From the NCBI RefSeq assembly GCF_964340395.1, contig NC_135550.1, positions 18,339,484 to 18,399,483 on the forward strand: a stretch of 60,000 nucleotides of DNA, written 5' to 3'. Each line of letters starts with the position of its first letter. Position 1 is the first letter of the stretch. The translations under genes and the position numbers were made by a program. This document shows positions 38,980-50,452 of this stretch, in pieces. This stretch comes from Glandiceps talaboti (Eukaryota > Hemichordata > Enteropneusta > Spengelidae). The notes under the pieces were generated by a model. The model worked only from the letters and a program-made list of their open reading frames with translations, did not search any database and was not told where the DNA came from.

Positions 38980-39033
38980 GATAATGGCTGTGGCTGGACT
39001 AGGGACTGCCCTTATACAACCACAGCCATAATC
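38980..39033 (+). repeat. Short hairpin, 17-nt arms
   Basis: gataatggctgtggctg (38980-38996) pairs with 39017-39033 at 15 of 17 positions, with a 20-nt loop. Confidence 0.55.
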
Positions 39034-39042
39034 CTATCAAAT

Positions 39043-39160
39043 GAGTTATTAGATTTTGTAAAATGATATGTGAAACTGCATAAATCTGAAAACTCATTTT
39101 GAAAATAGCTTTTGATAGAAAGTAGTTATCTTGACAACCCTTAGTTTATAATAGAAGCCA
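39043..39160. repeat. ~120-bp direct repeat, copy 1 (copy 2 at 39523-39645)
   Basis: The segment gagttattagattttgta ... cccttagtttataatagaagcca recurs at 39523-39645 with about 85% identity by eye. The second copy ends just before the 80-bp array. Confidence 0.8.
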
Positions 39161-39522
39161 CTCCTGTGTAAATAGCATGATTATGAACAAACATGTCTGG
39201 ATCATTGAATCATTTGTCAACAAGTTATAGATATGTGGGATGTTGAACTGATGTGGTAAAGTGATCAAACATACTCAGCAAGTATAATAACAACATTTAA
39301 AGATATACAAACATCATTTCAAGTTTATAGGTACTGTCTTCAATGACAAACAATTCTAGATTTTAAAATGTACTTTTAACTATGTATGCAAGGTTGTGAA
39401 AACAGTGACCTCTCTATTTATGTAGATTTGTCACTTTGTCACTTCCTGTATGAAAAAAATATGACTTCAAAAATAGATTCTCATTCAAAAGCAAATTACT
39501 TATAGTAACATTTCTTTGTTTG

Positions 39523-39645
39523 GAGTTATTACATTTTGTAAAAATGATATGTGAAAGTGCTTATCTGAAAAACTCATTTTGTACTTGAAATAGCTTTTGA
39601 TAGAAAGTGGTTATCTTAGCAACCCTTAGTTTACAATGAAAGCCA
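39523..39645. repeat. ~120-bp direct repeat, copy 2
   Basis: Same order of blocks as 39043-39160, including agcttttgatagaaagt and aacccttagttta. Confidence 0.8.
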
Positions 39646-39673
39646 GTAAAGTTAAAAAGAATTATCATCTGTC

Positions 39674-40130
39674 TTGACAAATATCTTACTAAACATTGTG
39701 ATGTCATGACAAATATCTTACATTATTGTTTGACTTGACATATATCTTACGTTATTGTTTGACTTGGCCAATATCTTACTAAACATTGTTACATTGACTT
39801 GACAATATCTTACTAAACTGTTTGTTTAACCTGACAAATATCTTAAACATCACATGATGTTATTGTTTGACTTGACAAATATCTTACTAAACATCACGTT
39901 ATTGTTCGACCTGACAAATATCTTAAACATCACATGATGTTATTGTTTGACTTAACAAATATCTTACTAAACATCACATTATTGTTTGACCTGACAAATA
40001 TCTTAAACATCACATGATGTTATTGTTTGACTTGACAAATATCTTACTAAACATCACATTATTGTTTGACCTGACAAATATCTTAAACATCACCTGATGT
40101 TATTGTTTGACTTGACAAATATCTTACCAA
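39674..40130. repeat. Minisatellite with 80-bp higher-order unit
   Basis: Two related subunits alternate: 41 bp (cctgacaaatatcttaaac ... ttgtttga, with a near-palindromic aacatcacatgatgtt) and 39 bp (cttgacaaatatcttactaa ... ttgtttga). The 80-bp pair recurs with exact spacing from 39830, 39910, 39990 and 40070. The left part (39674-39830) holds older, irregular subunits. Confidence 0.92.
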
Positions 40131-40956
40131 CAATTTATGGCATTCTTTCTCAATGCCCTAGGTGGTCTGGCTACACTATTTATTTACAATTATAAATTGT
40201 CAATATTTGGTTATGAATTGTAAATAATATTTTCTGTACATTGTGTTACAATGCCATTGGCACAATATATTTGGCACTGTAAAAAATGTTTAATCAGTGT
40301 AAATATTGTTTTCCACTCTTAAGTTTTGAAAAGGAATAGCACTATTAGCAATGAAATTTTATCAAAATGTCTCATAAAGCATCCAGAGTAATACATTGTC
40401 ATTTGTCTACAGATGGAGCGTGCGATTTGTTTGATTGATAACATTCCATACAATAACATAAGTATGTGTGTTTGTATTGCAAAACTGCAATGGAAATCAA
40501 TCAATTGAGTTTTCCCTAGTGAACAAACAAGACTATTCAGGAGACATACATGTGTTTGTCGATGTTCTGTTGGATCTATTAATGGAGTTATTGAATCTGT
40601 ATGTTTGCACCGCTGCAATACTAGCCCTTGAAGTTACATACATGTACTTTTGCTAGAGATATAGACCTAAGCAATAAACAAGAAATGCAAATTCTGGTGT
40701 GTACAAACGAAGTCTACCAGGTGTCATAATCTGTCATTTTTCACCTTTAGCAGTAAGGTTGCACAACTTGGAGATATAATGAATTGATTAGTTCAAATGA
40801 TAGAATTTTTGCTGTAAGCAGAATTTGTTCACTTTGTATGCATTTCCTTCCTTTTTTCCAAAAGTTTAACAGAAAATGTAAATTAAAAGTATTTCAGTGT
40901 TTACTGTTACATGTAAGTGAGTACAACAATGGTTTGTAAATTAAAAGTATATTGAC

Positions 40957-42655
40957 TAGCCCCAACAGGCGAAGCCTGAAGGGGGGCTACTACATTGTAC
41001 ATATAGGTACATTAGGTCATGTGTGTTCATTTGTAAGTCTGTATCCACCTGTATCTCAAACATGCATGGGCTGATTTCAACCAAACTTTCAACAAATAGC
41101 ATATGCTATAATGAGCATGTGCATGTCACTTCGTGTATTCTCTCCGACAATTATTTTTACTCCAGTTTCTGGAAAAATTACCGACTTGTATTGTATAATT
41201 AGTTGTTTTTTTTCTATAGTATTTTTATTTTTTTGTGGTTGTATGGGACTTTTTTAATGGCCTGAAATAAAGAATATAATAATAATAATAATTACTTCAA
41301 TTTGTGACCCTAGCAATAACAGCCAAATGGTGGCTTTTTTGTCGTAAAAATTCACGTTTTGCTCCTTTTGGCAATTACCGTAGCACTGGAAGCTCAATGG
41401 ATAGTGACTTTATTCAAGTGTCTACACCCATGTTATCAATAGCAAGCTTTCTAATGAGACTTTGACCTTTATTTTCATCTTAACTTTAAGGTCAAATAGG
41501 CACATTTTTAAAGTGTACATGTAGATCACTGACATGAAATGCATGAGCCAATTTCAACCAAACCTTGCATAAATATCATATACGGTAGTGCGCATATGCA
41601 GATCACTGTGACAATGGCTGAATAGCAGCCATATTTGTCGTAAAAAAAGTCATTTTGCCTTTAACGCTAGAAGCTTGATAGATTGAGAACTCTTTTGTGT
41701 GTGTACACCCATATTACACCCATATCTATGATGAGAATATGAATTTAATAGTAAGGTGAACTATTGGGAATGTTTTGGTGACAAAGACTTGATTTACCTA
41801 TGAAAAGTGATGTGAACCAAATCTAGCAAAAAAATGAATCCCATATGAATAGATATGAAGTGGTTGTAGATGTTCATAGTGATTATTTGACATTGGCAAT
41901 ATACCATAAATTTGTTAATGGATTATAGAATGTCCTTAATTACAGAGAATTTGTTAAATTAGAGATTAATCAATAAGAACATGGATCCAGATCAATGGCA
42001 TTGTCACAAATTAACAACTCTTTTAATATTAAGTATTGCTTCATAAATCCATTTAGTGTGTAGAGTGGGTTGATTGACGTGAGTGAATTGATTGATGTAA
42101 CAAATGGTATCATTTGCCTCATATAGAGGACTGACGTAATCATTTATGTTATGCACAATTCATTTTCATTTTTCAGTTCTTCTTAGTCATTAGATTTAAG
42201 TAGACATCTTTCTTTATGATCAGTATTTACAGAGCAAACACCCAATATTGTGTCATTTGTGTAAATATGTAGATTATGTTTCCTTTATAATTATCATTAT
42301 ATGTATGTAGACTGAGAGAAGTAGCATACACATACTAATTACCAACCAACAGTTCTTAACAAATGTTACCCAGCAAGTGTTAAACCAAGGAAAGAAGATT
42401 TTAGTTTTCATCTTAGCACATTAGTCAATCTTAGGCATAGTGTAGAATAGATAGAACCAGTAGCCAGGGTTTCAATCCCAGGTTCCCACATTAGTGGTAT
42501 TGTATCAGTGGATGCTATTAAGGATGACATAGGATGATTCTTTTTTACCCCAACGGTCACCATCCAGAGTTTGGGTTCTGTCCCTTCCTCGGTCCGTTCA
42601 CCCTCATATCTCTGGCATGGACCAACTGATTTCAACCAAACCTGACACAAAGGTA
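40957..42655. repeat. Dispersed repeat family with a hairpin head and internal duplication
   Basis: Starts with a strong hairpin, tagccccaacaggc / gcctgaaggggggcta (40957-40989). A block containing gctgatttcaaccaaac follows at about 41070, recurs at about 41550 (gccaatttcaaccaaacc) and again at about 42627 (actgatttcaaccaaacc). Between the first two, agccaaatggtggc...tttgtcgtaaaaa also recurs (41320 and 41625). So it is a diverged internal duplication of about 470 bp plus a separate fragment. Probably a non-autonomous transposon family, not identified. Confidence 0.6.
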
Positions 42656-43839
42656 ACACTATTTGAGACAGCTAAATTAGAAACTATTTTCTGTAAAGGT
42701 TTGGTATAAATTAATATCTAAAAGCAAAAATTAACAAAAAAATAGCCAAAAGTTATACCTTGGTGTTCTTATTGTATTGCAGCTGTAAAATGCAATGCAT
42801 CCAAATATACTTGTATGTGTACTGTGTATGCAACTCCCCAGTTGCACATAGAGGTGCAATGACAAGGAATTTGATATACTGAAATTGTTTCCCCAAAGCA
42901 AAAATTGCAATACCTGTATCTGTGAAATTGCAATGGCAGCCTTGAGATTTGAATGATTATAAGTCCTGCTTCTCACATAATACACTATCAATTAACCATT
43001 TATTCCCAAATATTACTAATGCTAAAAGCTTTCCACAATGCTTTGAAAATATAGGAATCGTGATACTCTTTATCAATACATACCTCATGAATATTAATAT
43101 GATAATATTTAGAATAATTCATCTATGCAAAAATGATAATCACTCATGATGCATTTCCTTGCATAGATACACTCACTAATGTTGCACTCGTTGACCCAAA
43201 TCAACCAAATAAAAAGCAGCCAATACAATGGCATAATTGATGTTTCCATGGAGACAAAATGCAGGATTTCAATGAATGCTTGCATTTCTTTCCCTTCAGG
43301 GTAATCCCTGTTTAGAATTATGCAAGGCTTTGTGTGGTTTTAATCAATATTCATGTGTGTGTGTTTTCTCTTTCTCTCTCCCTGGTGGATATCTCACAAT
43401 CTACTGTAAGTGGGGAGTGATAACATCTGAAACTGATGCATTGGGCGTTCAAGACAGTGCTGTGTATACTCATATTCGTATTTTTTGTGAGAGCACCAAT
43501 GGAGACCTTGGCTCTCTTCCTTATTATAATGATCATCTACTAATTGAGTCATTGTCATAATTACACCTGATCAGCAATATCTAATGGTTTGTACGTAGAT
43601 GGTACATTGTCGTTGTGAAGCTCAGAGTGCCTGTATACAGGGGAGAGAATGTGAATGCCATTAACTCATCTCATTGGCTATGTTCACTCTATCCTAATTA
43701 TGTAAAACATTAATGTCACATCCGCTTCAGCAGCAATTCCTACTAATCTGTAATCATAGTATTGTGGACTTGCATCACAAATGCTGTTGGTGTAGTGATT
43801 GAGTCGATGGAAGTTTCCCCATGTTGTTTTCAACATCGT

Positions 43840-44395
43840 ACAGTTCAATACCACAACGGATCACATTCTGTTTTCGAGATACGTGTACACTTAATGGGTT
43901 TAGCAGACAGTGTGAAAGTACGACGTGTTTAATAGCAGGTGGTTTGAATGCTTGCTTCAGGTGAAGTACATAGCATAGTGTGTGTGTTCATAGCTCCGTA
44001 CATGTAAACAGAATGCTACCTCCACTGGAATTGACTTGGATAAGACTTTTCATTGTTAACATACGCATGGAAAACAGTACCAACGCATTGCTATTTTAGA
44101 ACCTTCTGTGTTGGATCACCTGATAAGCTTGTGGATTTGGAGTGCAGATCTTATTCATTCATTCACGAAAGACAATTTCACATTTGGATTCAAATGCACT
44201 GACTGTGATGAGAATCTATTGAAATCGACGCGTTGGATTTTTTATAGCGAATTCCAAGTTATGGGAAGTATCGTTCTACTGTAAAGGAGTCCTACTACTG
44301 TATATGAATTTTTGTATAACCAGATATTTGCTACCAGAGTATATCATTTATTACGTCAGTAATATTGTGTATAGCTATTTAACTTTCTCACCACT
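43840..44395 (+). promoter_or_regulatory. Candidate internal promoter and 5' UTR for the alternative SNAP25 exon
   Basis: CpG dinucleotides, rare elsewhere in the intron, cluster here: five at about 43848-43925 and four at about 44225-44270 (atcgacgcgttgg, tagcgaatt). A CRE/bZIP-like TTACGTCA lies at 44351-44358, 38 bp before the ATG, and a TATA-like tttttatag at about 44238. An in-frame TAG lies eight codons before the ATG, so the coding frame starts there. This is circumstantial; no initiator is defined. Confidence 0.4.
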
Positions 44396-44497
44396 ATGCC
44401 GGCTGAAAACCAAAACCAAAACCATGAGTCAAATGACTCTGAACAAACTCAAAAACAAGAACCCCCTCTTGGAATCGGGGACATCAAAATACTTGAG
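44396..44497 (+). CDS. Candidate alternative first coding exon of the SNAP25-family gene
   Basis: ATG at 44396 (A at -3) opens 34 codons ending CTT GAG|gtaaag, a good donor in phase 0, the phase required by both the cassette at 55214 and the 42-nt exon at 56969. The peptide starts MPAENQNQNHESNDSEQ, is hydrophilic and Gln/Glu/Asn-rich, and ends EPPLGIGDIKILE. It would replace the MEDDD... start. Some protostome SNAP-25 proteins have a longer acidic N-terminus (Drosophila begins MPAD as I recall), which gives a weak precedent. It could instead be the first exon of an unrelated nested gene, or chance. The frame does not continue usefully past the donor. Confidence 0.45.
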
Positions 44498-44943
44498 GTA
44501 AAGTTTCTTTATTTACTTCTGTCACTTTTTTTTTTTTTTTTATTCTTAAAATGATTTCTGTACTTCGAACACAAAATTGTAGAACACAAAATTGTAGTAC
44601 TTGTGGTGCTTCCAAATACTAAGTAAATTTATTTTTCCATTCCATATGTCAACATCGACTAATGTTCCTTATATGCTTAGACCATTAAATTCATAATGAT
44701 TTTTTTGCTGAATAAACAGCCATCAGATGTGTGTTGACGTCAAACTAACGTAGGTTTTCTTGTCGTCAGAGCATAAATATAGAATTTGATATGATGTGAT
44801 GGAAACATGAAATGATTGGTCATGAAATCATACCACTAGCCATTTGTTTATCACCTAGCTCTTTCAGTGTGTTTTGTCAATTGATATCTGTCTGACGTTA
44901 GGAGACATATTACTTACCTAGTTGAATCACGTAAGCTGTGTTG

Positions 44944-45345
44944 ATAAGATTTGGTGAGATTGCAGTATTTCACATTGAAAGTCTGAAAGCAAACAAGTGT
45001 GATTTTACTGGTCTTTGTTAAGTCCTACACTATTGTATGCATAGTTGATGTAAATGTGTACGTGTATGTCTTGCAATTTCATATTCATATTTATAAAGAC
45101 TTTGAAACTCAAAAAACAATTCTTACTGTTTTTTGGCTTAGATAGTGATCAGATTTATAAGATTTGGTGAGATTGCAGTACTTGACATTGAAAGTGTGAG
45201 AATAAAGCACTGTATTTTTATCAGTATTGTTTGAAGTTCAACACTGTCGCAGTATATGCATATATTCAAAGTTGATCTAATTATGTTTGCCTTGCAATTT
45301 CATTTTTTCAAGTTAATTAAACCAAAGAAAAATTGTACAGTTTAC
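44944..45345. repeat. Diverged tandem duplication, period about 213 bp
   Basis: ataagatttggtgagattgc begins at 44944 and again at 45157. Downstream blocks (gcagta.t..acattgaaagt, cttgcaatttcat) recur in the same order. Confidence 0.75.
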
Positions 45346-47223
45346 ATTTATTTTTGCATTTAATACATTATTAGTTTAAAAATCTTCATAGGTTCCAAAT
45401 TTCTTTTTTTTTGCATATGATAATCAGGTATGTTGATACTGCATAGAAGTCAAAGTCAAGTGTGATCACTCACTTCTTTTTCGTAAAAGCAAAGTATACC
45501 ATGTGTCTAAGTGAAATGTTAGAAGTTCAGACTTTAATTGATGTATGCCTACAGGTACAGGTGATCAAACAAAGTAGAATTCATACTAACTCATACAGTT
45601 TGGATGAAAAGCCATTTGCCAACAGCTTACATCTCAAGGGATGTAGGTTTCTTTGTTGAAAGTTGTTCATTGCACAATCAACTTCAAATATACTATTGTC
45701 ACTGATGAGTTCCTAATGAGAACATATTTACATATTTGATATTATTTAGGAAATGCACCTGTATTGTCCGTTAGTAATAGTATGGTTTGAATTGTGCACC
45801 TTTACTTCCTTTCTGTAGTCTCATATTTCCCATAGGGATGGTTAAGAAAATATAACTTGTGACAGAGGCCTGTGTGTGGGTGTTTCATGTCATTTCATTT
45901 CATTTTAAGTCTACAAGTCATGAATTCTAATTCAGGTGACAGAAATTTTTTTAAAAAGTACTGGATGTACCCACAGTTGTATTCCTGATTTTAATTTGGA
46001 ACGTGAGACTACTGGTACATCAGCCAGTAGATGACGTCATGAATGAAATTATCAGAGGGTAGAAAAATTGAATTATTGGATGTATTAAAAGTGACCTTTT
46101 GTTGAGAATGACACAAGGGTGACAGGAAGAGCAGGAATCGTCACCCAGCAAGATTAATTTGCCTGCATTTGATCCCAGAACTGATAAATCAGTAATTATT
46201 ATTCATATCATACCCACGCACAATTTATTACTATCACTCAGGAATGATCATTACTGAAGTAGCTGCTATGTTATTGTCAAAAGCTTTAAATTTTCTCGTT
46301 TCGATGAATTTCAAATGTGAAAATCACCTTATGTATATAATTATCAGGCAGCGCTCAAACACATTATTCACACATAGGAAATGTTATGTGCAATTAAAGT
46401 TTTGTTGAAAGGCAGATTATACTGAGCTAGTGTAACTGTATCAAAGACCTAAACAAGACATGTCTCATCAAAAGATGCATTCATACACTGTGTTGCAGGT
46501 ATCATTTGTGGACGAAAATAAATTGTCACCAATTATTAAAGAAATGTACTGAGCTGTCTGATACGTACTGTGTATAATTGTGTGATTTTAGTTACATATC
46601 ATATTTTCACTGCTTATTTGTATAACCCTGGAATCTTGTACTTTGAAAATTTATAGTATTCTTTTAAACATTATCATACCATTAGTCAATTTTTTTTTTT
46701 TTTGCACTAAATATTGCATCAATGCATAAAAATCCATTTATGAAAGCATTGACTTTGTTTTCACTAAGAATCATTGCTTGTCTTAGTATAATAGATTGTA
46801 TTGGAATAATTTGATAGGAAAAACATTTTTTTTTAATACCAGCAAACATTGCTGAGGGTCAGTGTATTTTCATTATGATGAATTAACACACAGACACTGA
46901 CAGATGGCAAATAGTTTCCTCTTAAAAATTGTACCAAGGATCAGATAATGTTGATAGTTGAATTTACATTTTATTCTAACTATGTTATTAGGTATGAAGT
47001 GTACTGGACATACATGTAGTGTTAACATCAACAGCTTTGTATTGTCATACACAGTCACATTAACCATATGTAATAAAAATAGGAAATAATACACCGGAAT
47101 TCAATTTTTTTTTTCACATATGCTATGATCATATACAAAGATTGGAATACTATGCAAAAGCATGAATAGAGGCAAAAATGCAAGAGCCTGGCTTGAAGTG
47201 TTGGCATGCAATTCATAGTGTAC

Positions 47224-48410
47224 ATATACAAGTGATCTAATAGCCCTATGGAGGTACACATTGTCTAATAAACCCTATGGGTATACAAGAAGTCTAATAA
47301 ACCCTATGGGTTTACTAGTGGTCTAAAAGCCCTATGGACATATAAGTGGTATAATAAACCCTATGAGTATACCATTATGGTATACAAGTGGTCTAATCAA
47401 CCCTATGGCAATACAAATGATCTAATAAACCCTATGGGTATACAAGTAGTCTAATAGCCCTATGGAGGTACACATTGTCTAATAAACCCTATGGGTATAC
47501 AAGTGGTCTAATCAACCCTGTGGACATATAAGTGGTATAATAAACCCTATGAGTATACCGTACAAGTGGTCTAATCAACTCTATTAGGGTACAAGTGGTC
47601 TAATAAACCCTATGGGTATACAAGTAGTCTAATCAACCCTGTGGACATGTAAGTGGTATAATAAACCCTATGAGTATACCGTACAAGTGGTCTAATCAAC
47701 CCTATGGAGGTACAAGTGGTCTAATAAACCCTATGGGTATACAAGTGGTCTAAAAGCCCTATGGAGGTACATGTTGTCTAATAAACCCTATGGGTATACA
47801 AGTGGTCAAATAACCCTATGAGGATACAAGTGGTCTAATCAAGGTCTAATCAGCCCTATGGGTATACAAGTGGTCTAATCAACCCTGTCGACATATAAGT
47901 GGTCTAATAAACCCTATGAGTATACTGTACAAGTGGTCTAATAACCGTATGGAGGTACACATTGTCTAATAACCCTATGGGTATACAAGTGGTCAAATAG
48001 CCCTATATGGGCATACAAGTGGTCTAATAACCCTATGGGTATACAAGTGGTCAAATAGCCCTATATGGGCATACAAGTGGTCTAATAACCCTATGGGTAT
48101 ACAAGTGGTCTAATCAACCCTGTGGACATATAAGCAGTATAATAAACCCTATGAGTATACTGTACAAGTGGTCTAATCAACCCTTTGGAGGTACAAGTGG
48201 TCTAATCAACCCTATGGGTATACCATTATGGTATACAAGTGGTCTAATCAACCCTGTGGCAATACAAATGATCTAATAAACCCTATGGGTATACAAGTAG
48301 TCTAATCAACCCTATGGAGGTACAAGTGGTCTATATCCCTATGGAGGTACACGTCTAATAAACCCTATGGATGTACAAGTGATCTAATCAACCCTAGGGG
48401 TATATAATTA
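47224..48410. repeat. 1.2-kb minisatellite, about 30-bp unit, about 40 copies
   Basis: The consensus unit is close to tacaagtggtctaataaacc plus ctatgggta. Variants swap aataaacc / atcaacc / atagcc and gggtata / ggaggta / ggacata. A larger block with taagtggtataataaacc and gagtataccg recurs at about 121-bp spacing (47522, 47643), showing higher-order amplification. It is not coding. Confidence 0.97.
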
Positions 48411-48429
48411 CTCTTCATTTGTACATCTT

Positions 48430-48840
48430 CAATCTTGTACATATATTGACCTTTTTAACAACAAGTTATCAACTTTCAATAACACTATTAAACTTATCAA
48501 TCTCAGATAACAACAACAACAGTAGCAAACTCCAACATTAAATTCTGTTTTTCCCAACTGGTAGTATGTTGTGTACAAACAAATACCTACCTGGTAGAAA
48601 GAGAATTTAATACTAACCTCCCACAACAGTGTTAATCTTATTAATCACCAGCAACATTAACAACTCTCTCAAACTTTTAACAGCAAGAGCAACTTATCAA
48701 CCTCAGTAATTTGCCAACTGCAAACAAAAAAAATTACCCATTGGCCACCACCACCACCACCACCACCAACAACATTAGCTTATCAACCTCCAACAACAAG
48801 TATCAACCTCCTATAACAACATGAACTTGTGAACTTACAA
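48430..48840. repeat. CAACA / TTATCAACCTC-rich degenerate repeat region
   Basis: Imperfect reiterations of acaacaa and cttatcaacctc run directly after the 30-bp array and include a (CCA)7-like run near 48748-48770. Low-complexity, strongly C/A-biased on the plus strand. Confidence 0.65.
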
Positions 48841-49070
48841 AGTTACAGTAACAATAATGATAATGATAATAGTAGTACCTTTGGTGACCCATCCCAGGGG
48901 TCACATTGAAATGGTGTTCATCACTTGAAAATAAACACTTTAAAATGGACAAATTTTCTTTAAAAAATAAAGAGATAAAATAAATGTTGTATTTGTTGTA
49001 CTTTCTTGTCAAAAATCATCACATGGAACAGATATGATATGGAACAGAGATGATATCAAACACACTGAGG

Positions 49071-49103
49071 GTGTAATAGTCTAATAATAAGAGGCTATTA
49101 CAC
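49071..49103. repeat. Perfect 9-bp hairpin
   Basis: gtgtaatag (49071-49079) and ctattacac (49095-49103) are exact reverse complements around a 15-nt loop. Possibly the end of a small inverted-repeat element. Confidence 0.5.
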
Positions 49104-50313
49104 AATATCACCTCTTTGTTTGTTTGCATCGCTGTGAATGCTGTTTTCACATAGTGACACAAGTTGAAAGATGAGTATCACTATGCGGAAATGGCACGAA
49201 CGGTGACATGAACTAACACAAAGGTCATATTGGGTAATAACTAATTATCATATGGCCATATATCCCCACAAATTCAAAGAGAATAAATACACACACAAAA
49301 AGCACAGCCTGGCCACATACACAACAAAAAAGAAAAAAAGCACAGCCTGGAAGCCTGCCACCATGTTCTTTATGCATTATGCATTTTTGTCAGGTGTGAA
49401 TCATATGCAAAGTCTGCCAACCGTGTCAACTTGCGTCAATGAAATGTTTAAAATCATTTTCTTTCATCAGATTTTGGTGTAACTTTTCATAATTATTTAG
49501 AAATGCAACTTTGGTAACAGAGTAAGTTCTCTAAAAGATCAGAAAATATTAGTATAAAGCTGGATGTTGAGTGATCATAATTTCGGTAGTGTGTTAGTTG
49601 ATCATTAATAATGTGCAGTGTATTTGTACTGAATGGCCTATAGTCAAATTAGAGATACCGCTGCAAAATGCACGTACCTGTACAGTCTAATTATGAATTT
49701 GCAATTTAATGTATGATTATAAATAAATGAACATGGCATCATTTGGTTATGAATATTTTAATCAAAATTTCTGATAATATCAGCGGCAAAGATCAGTCAC
49801 CATTGTGTCTTGTCCAATCGGAAAACCATCTTCTGATGACATTTATCACAAATATCACGACAGTAACATCCCATATGATAGTAGATGTGATATTTTGCAT
49901 AAGAACGATTGATCTGGACAGGACATAGGTATATGATAGTAGATGTTAGACATGATAGTTGAACTGTATATGGTGATGATGTTCTTTTGTCTGCCATTTA
50001 TTGCCAGCCAATTTATGAAAATAGCCAGGAATATTGATAGATGGAGATGTTTGTTTATCCCATGGCCGTCAGCCATAATTCATATATACATAGGAGAGAA
50101 CCATTGTTTAGACTAATATGAAGATTTCAACTGTATTGACATTACTTTTTAAACTCATTAATTTCATTTTTAAAATTCTTTGTACAAAGAAGCTCTATTA
50201 GAACATCAATGGCTGAATTGAGTTATTGTAAAATTATTATTGCATTATAATATTTGATGTCAAGTCTGCAAAGCAAAGAGTTGTGTATTGTGTGGATTTC
50301 ATTTTCAAGTCCT

Positions 50314-50452
50314 CATGTTTCTGTATTTCATCTCTATGTCCACATCTAAAATATGAATTGACCGCATCTAGTGATGTCAACACATGTTTTAGTATTTCAT
50401 CTTTATATCTGCATCTGAAGTATGAATTTGATAGCGTCAAATGATATCGGCT
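50314..50452. repeat. Two-copy tandem repeat, about 68 bp
   Basis: catgtttctgtatttcatct...atgaatt and catgttttagtatttcatct...atgaatt follow each other head to tail with about 75% identity. Confidence 0.65.

Noticed and set aside
42420-42500. tRNA B-box-like ggtttcaatcccaggttc
   Set aside because: No matching A box at the right distance and no cloverleaf can be drawn; chance or a decayed SINE.
43276-43560. 94-codon plus-strand ORF upstream of the alternative SNAP25 exon
   Set aside because: No recognisable domain and no donor leading to the exon at 44396. It could be leader sequence, but nothing supports protein coding.
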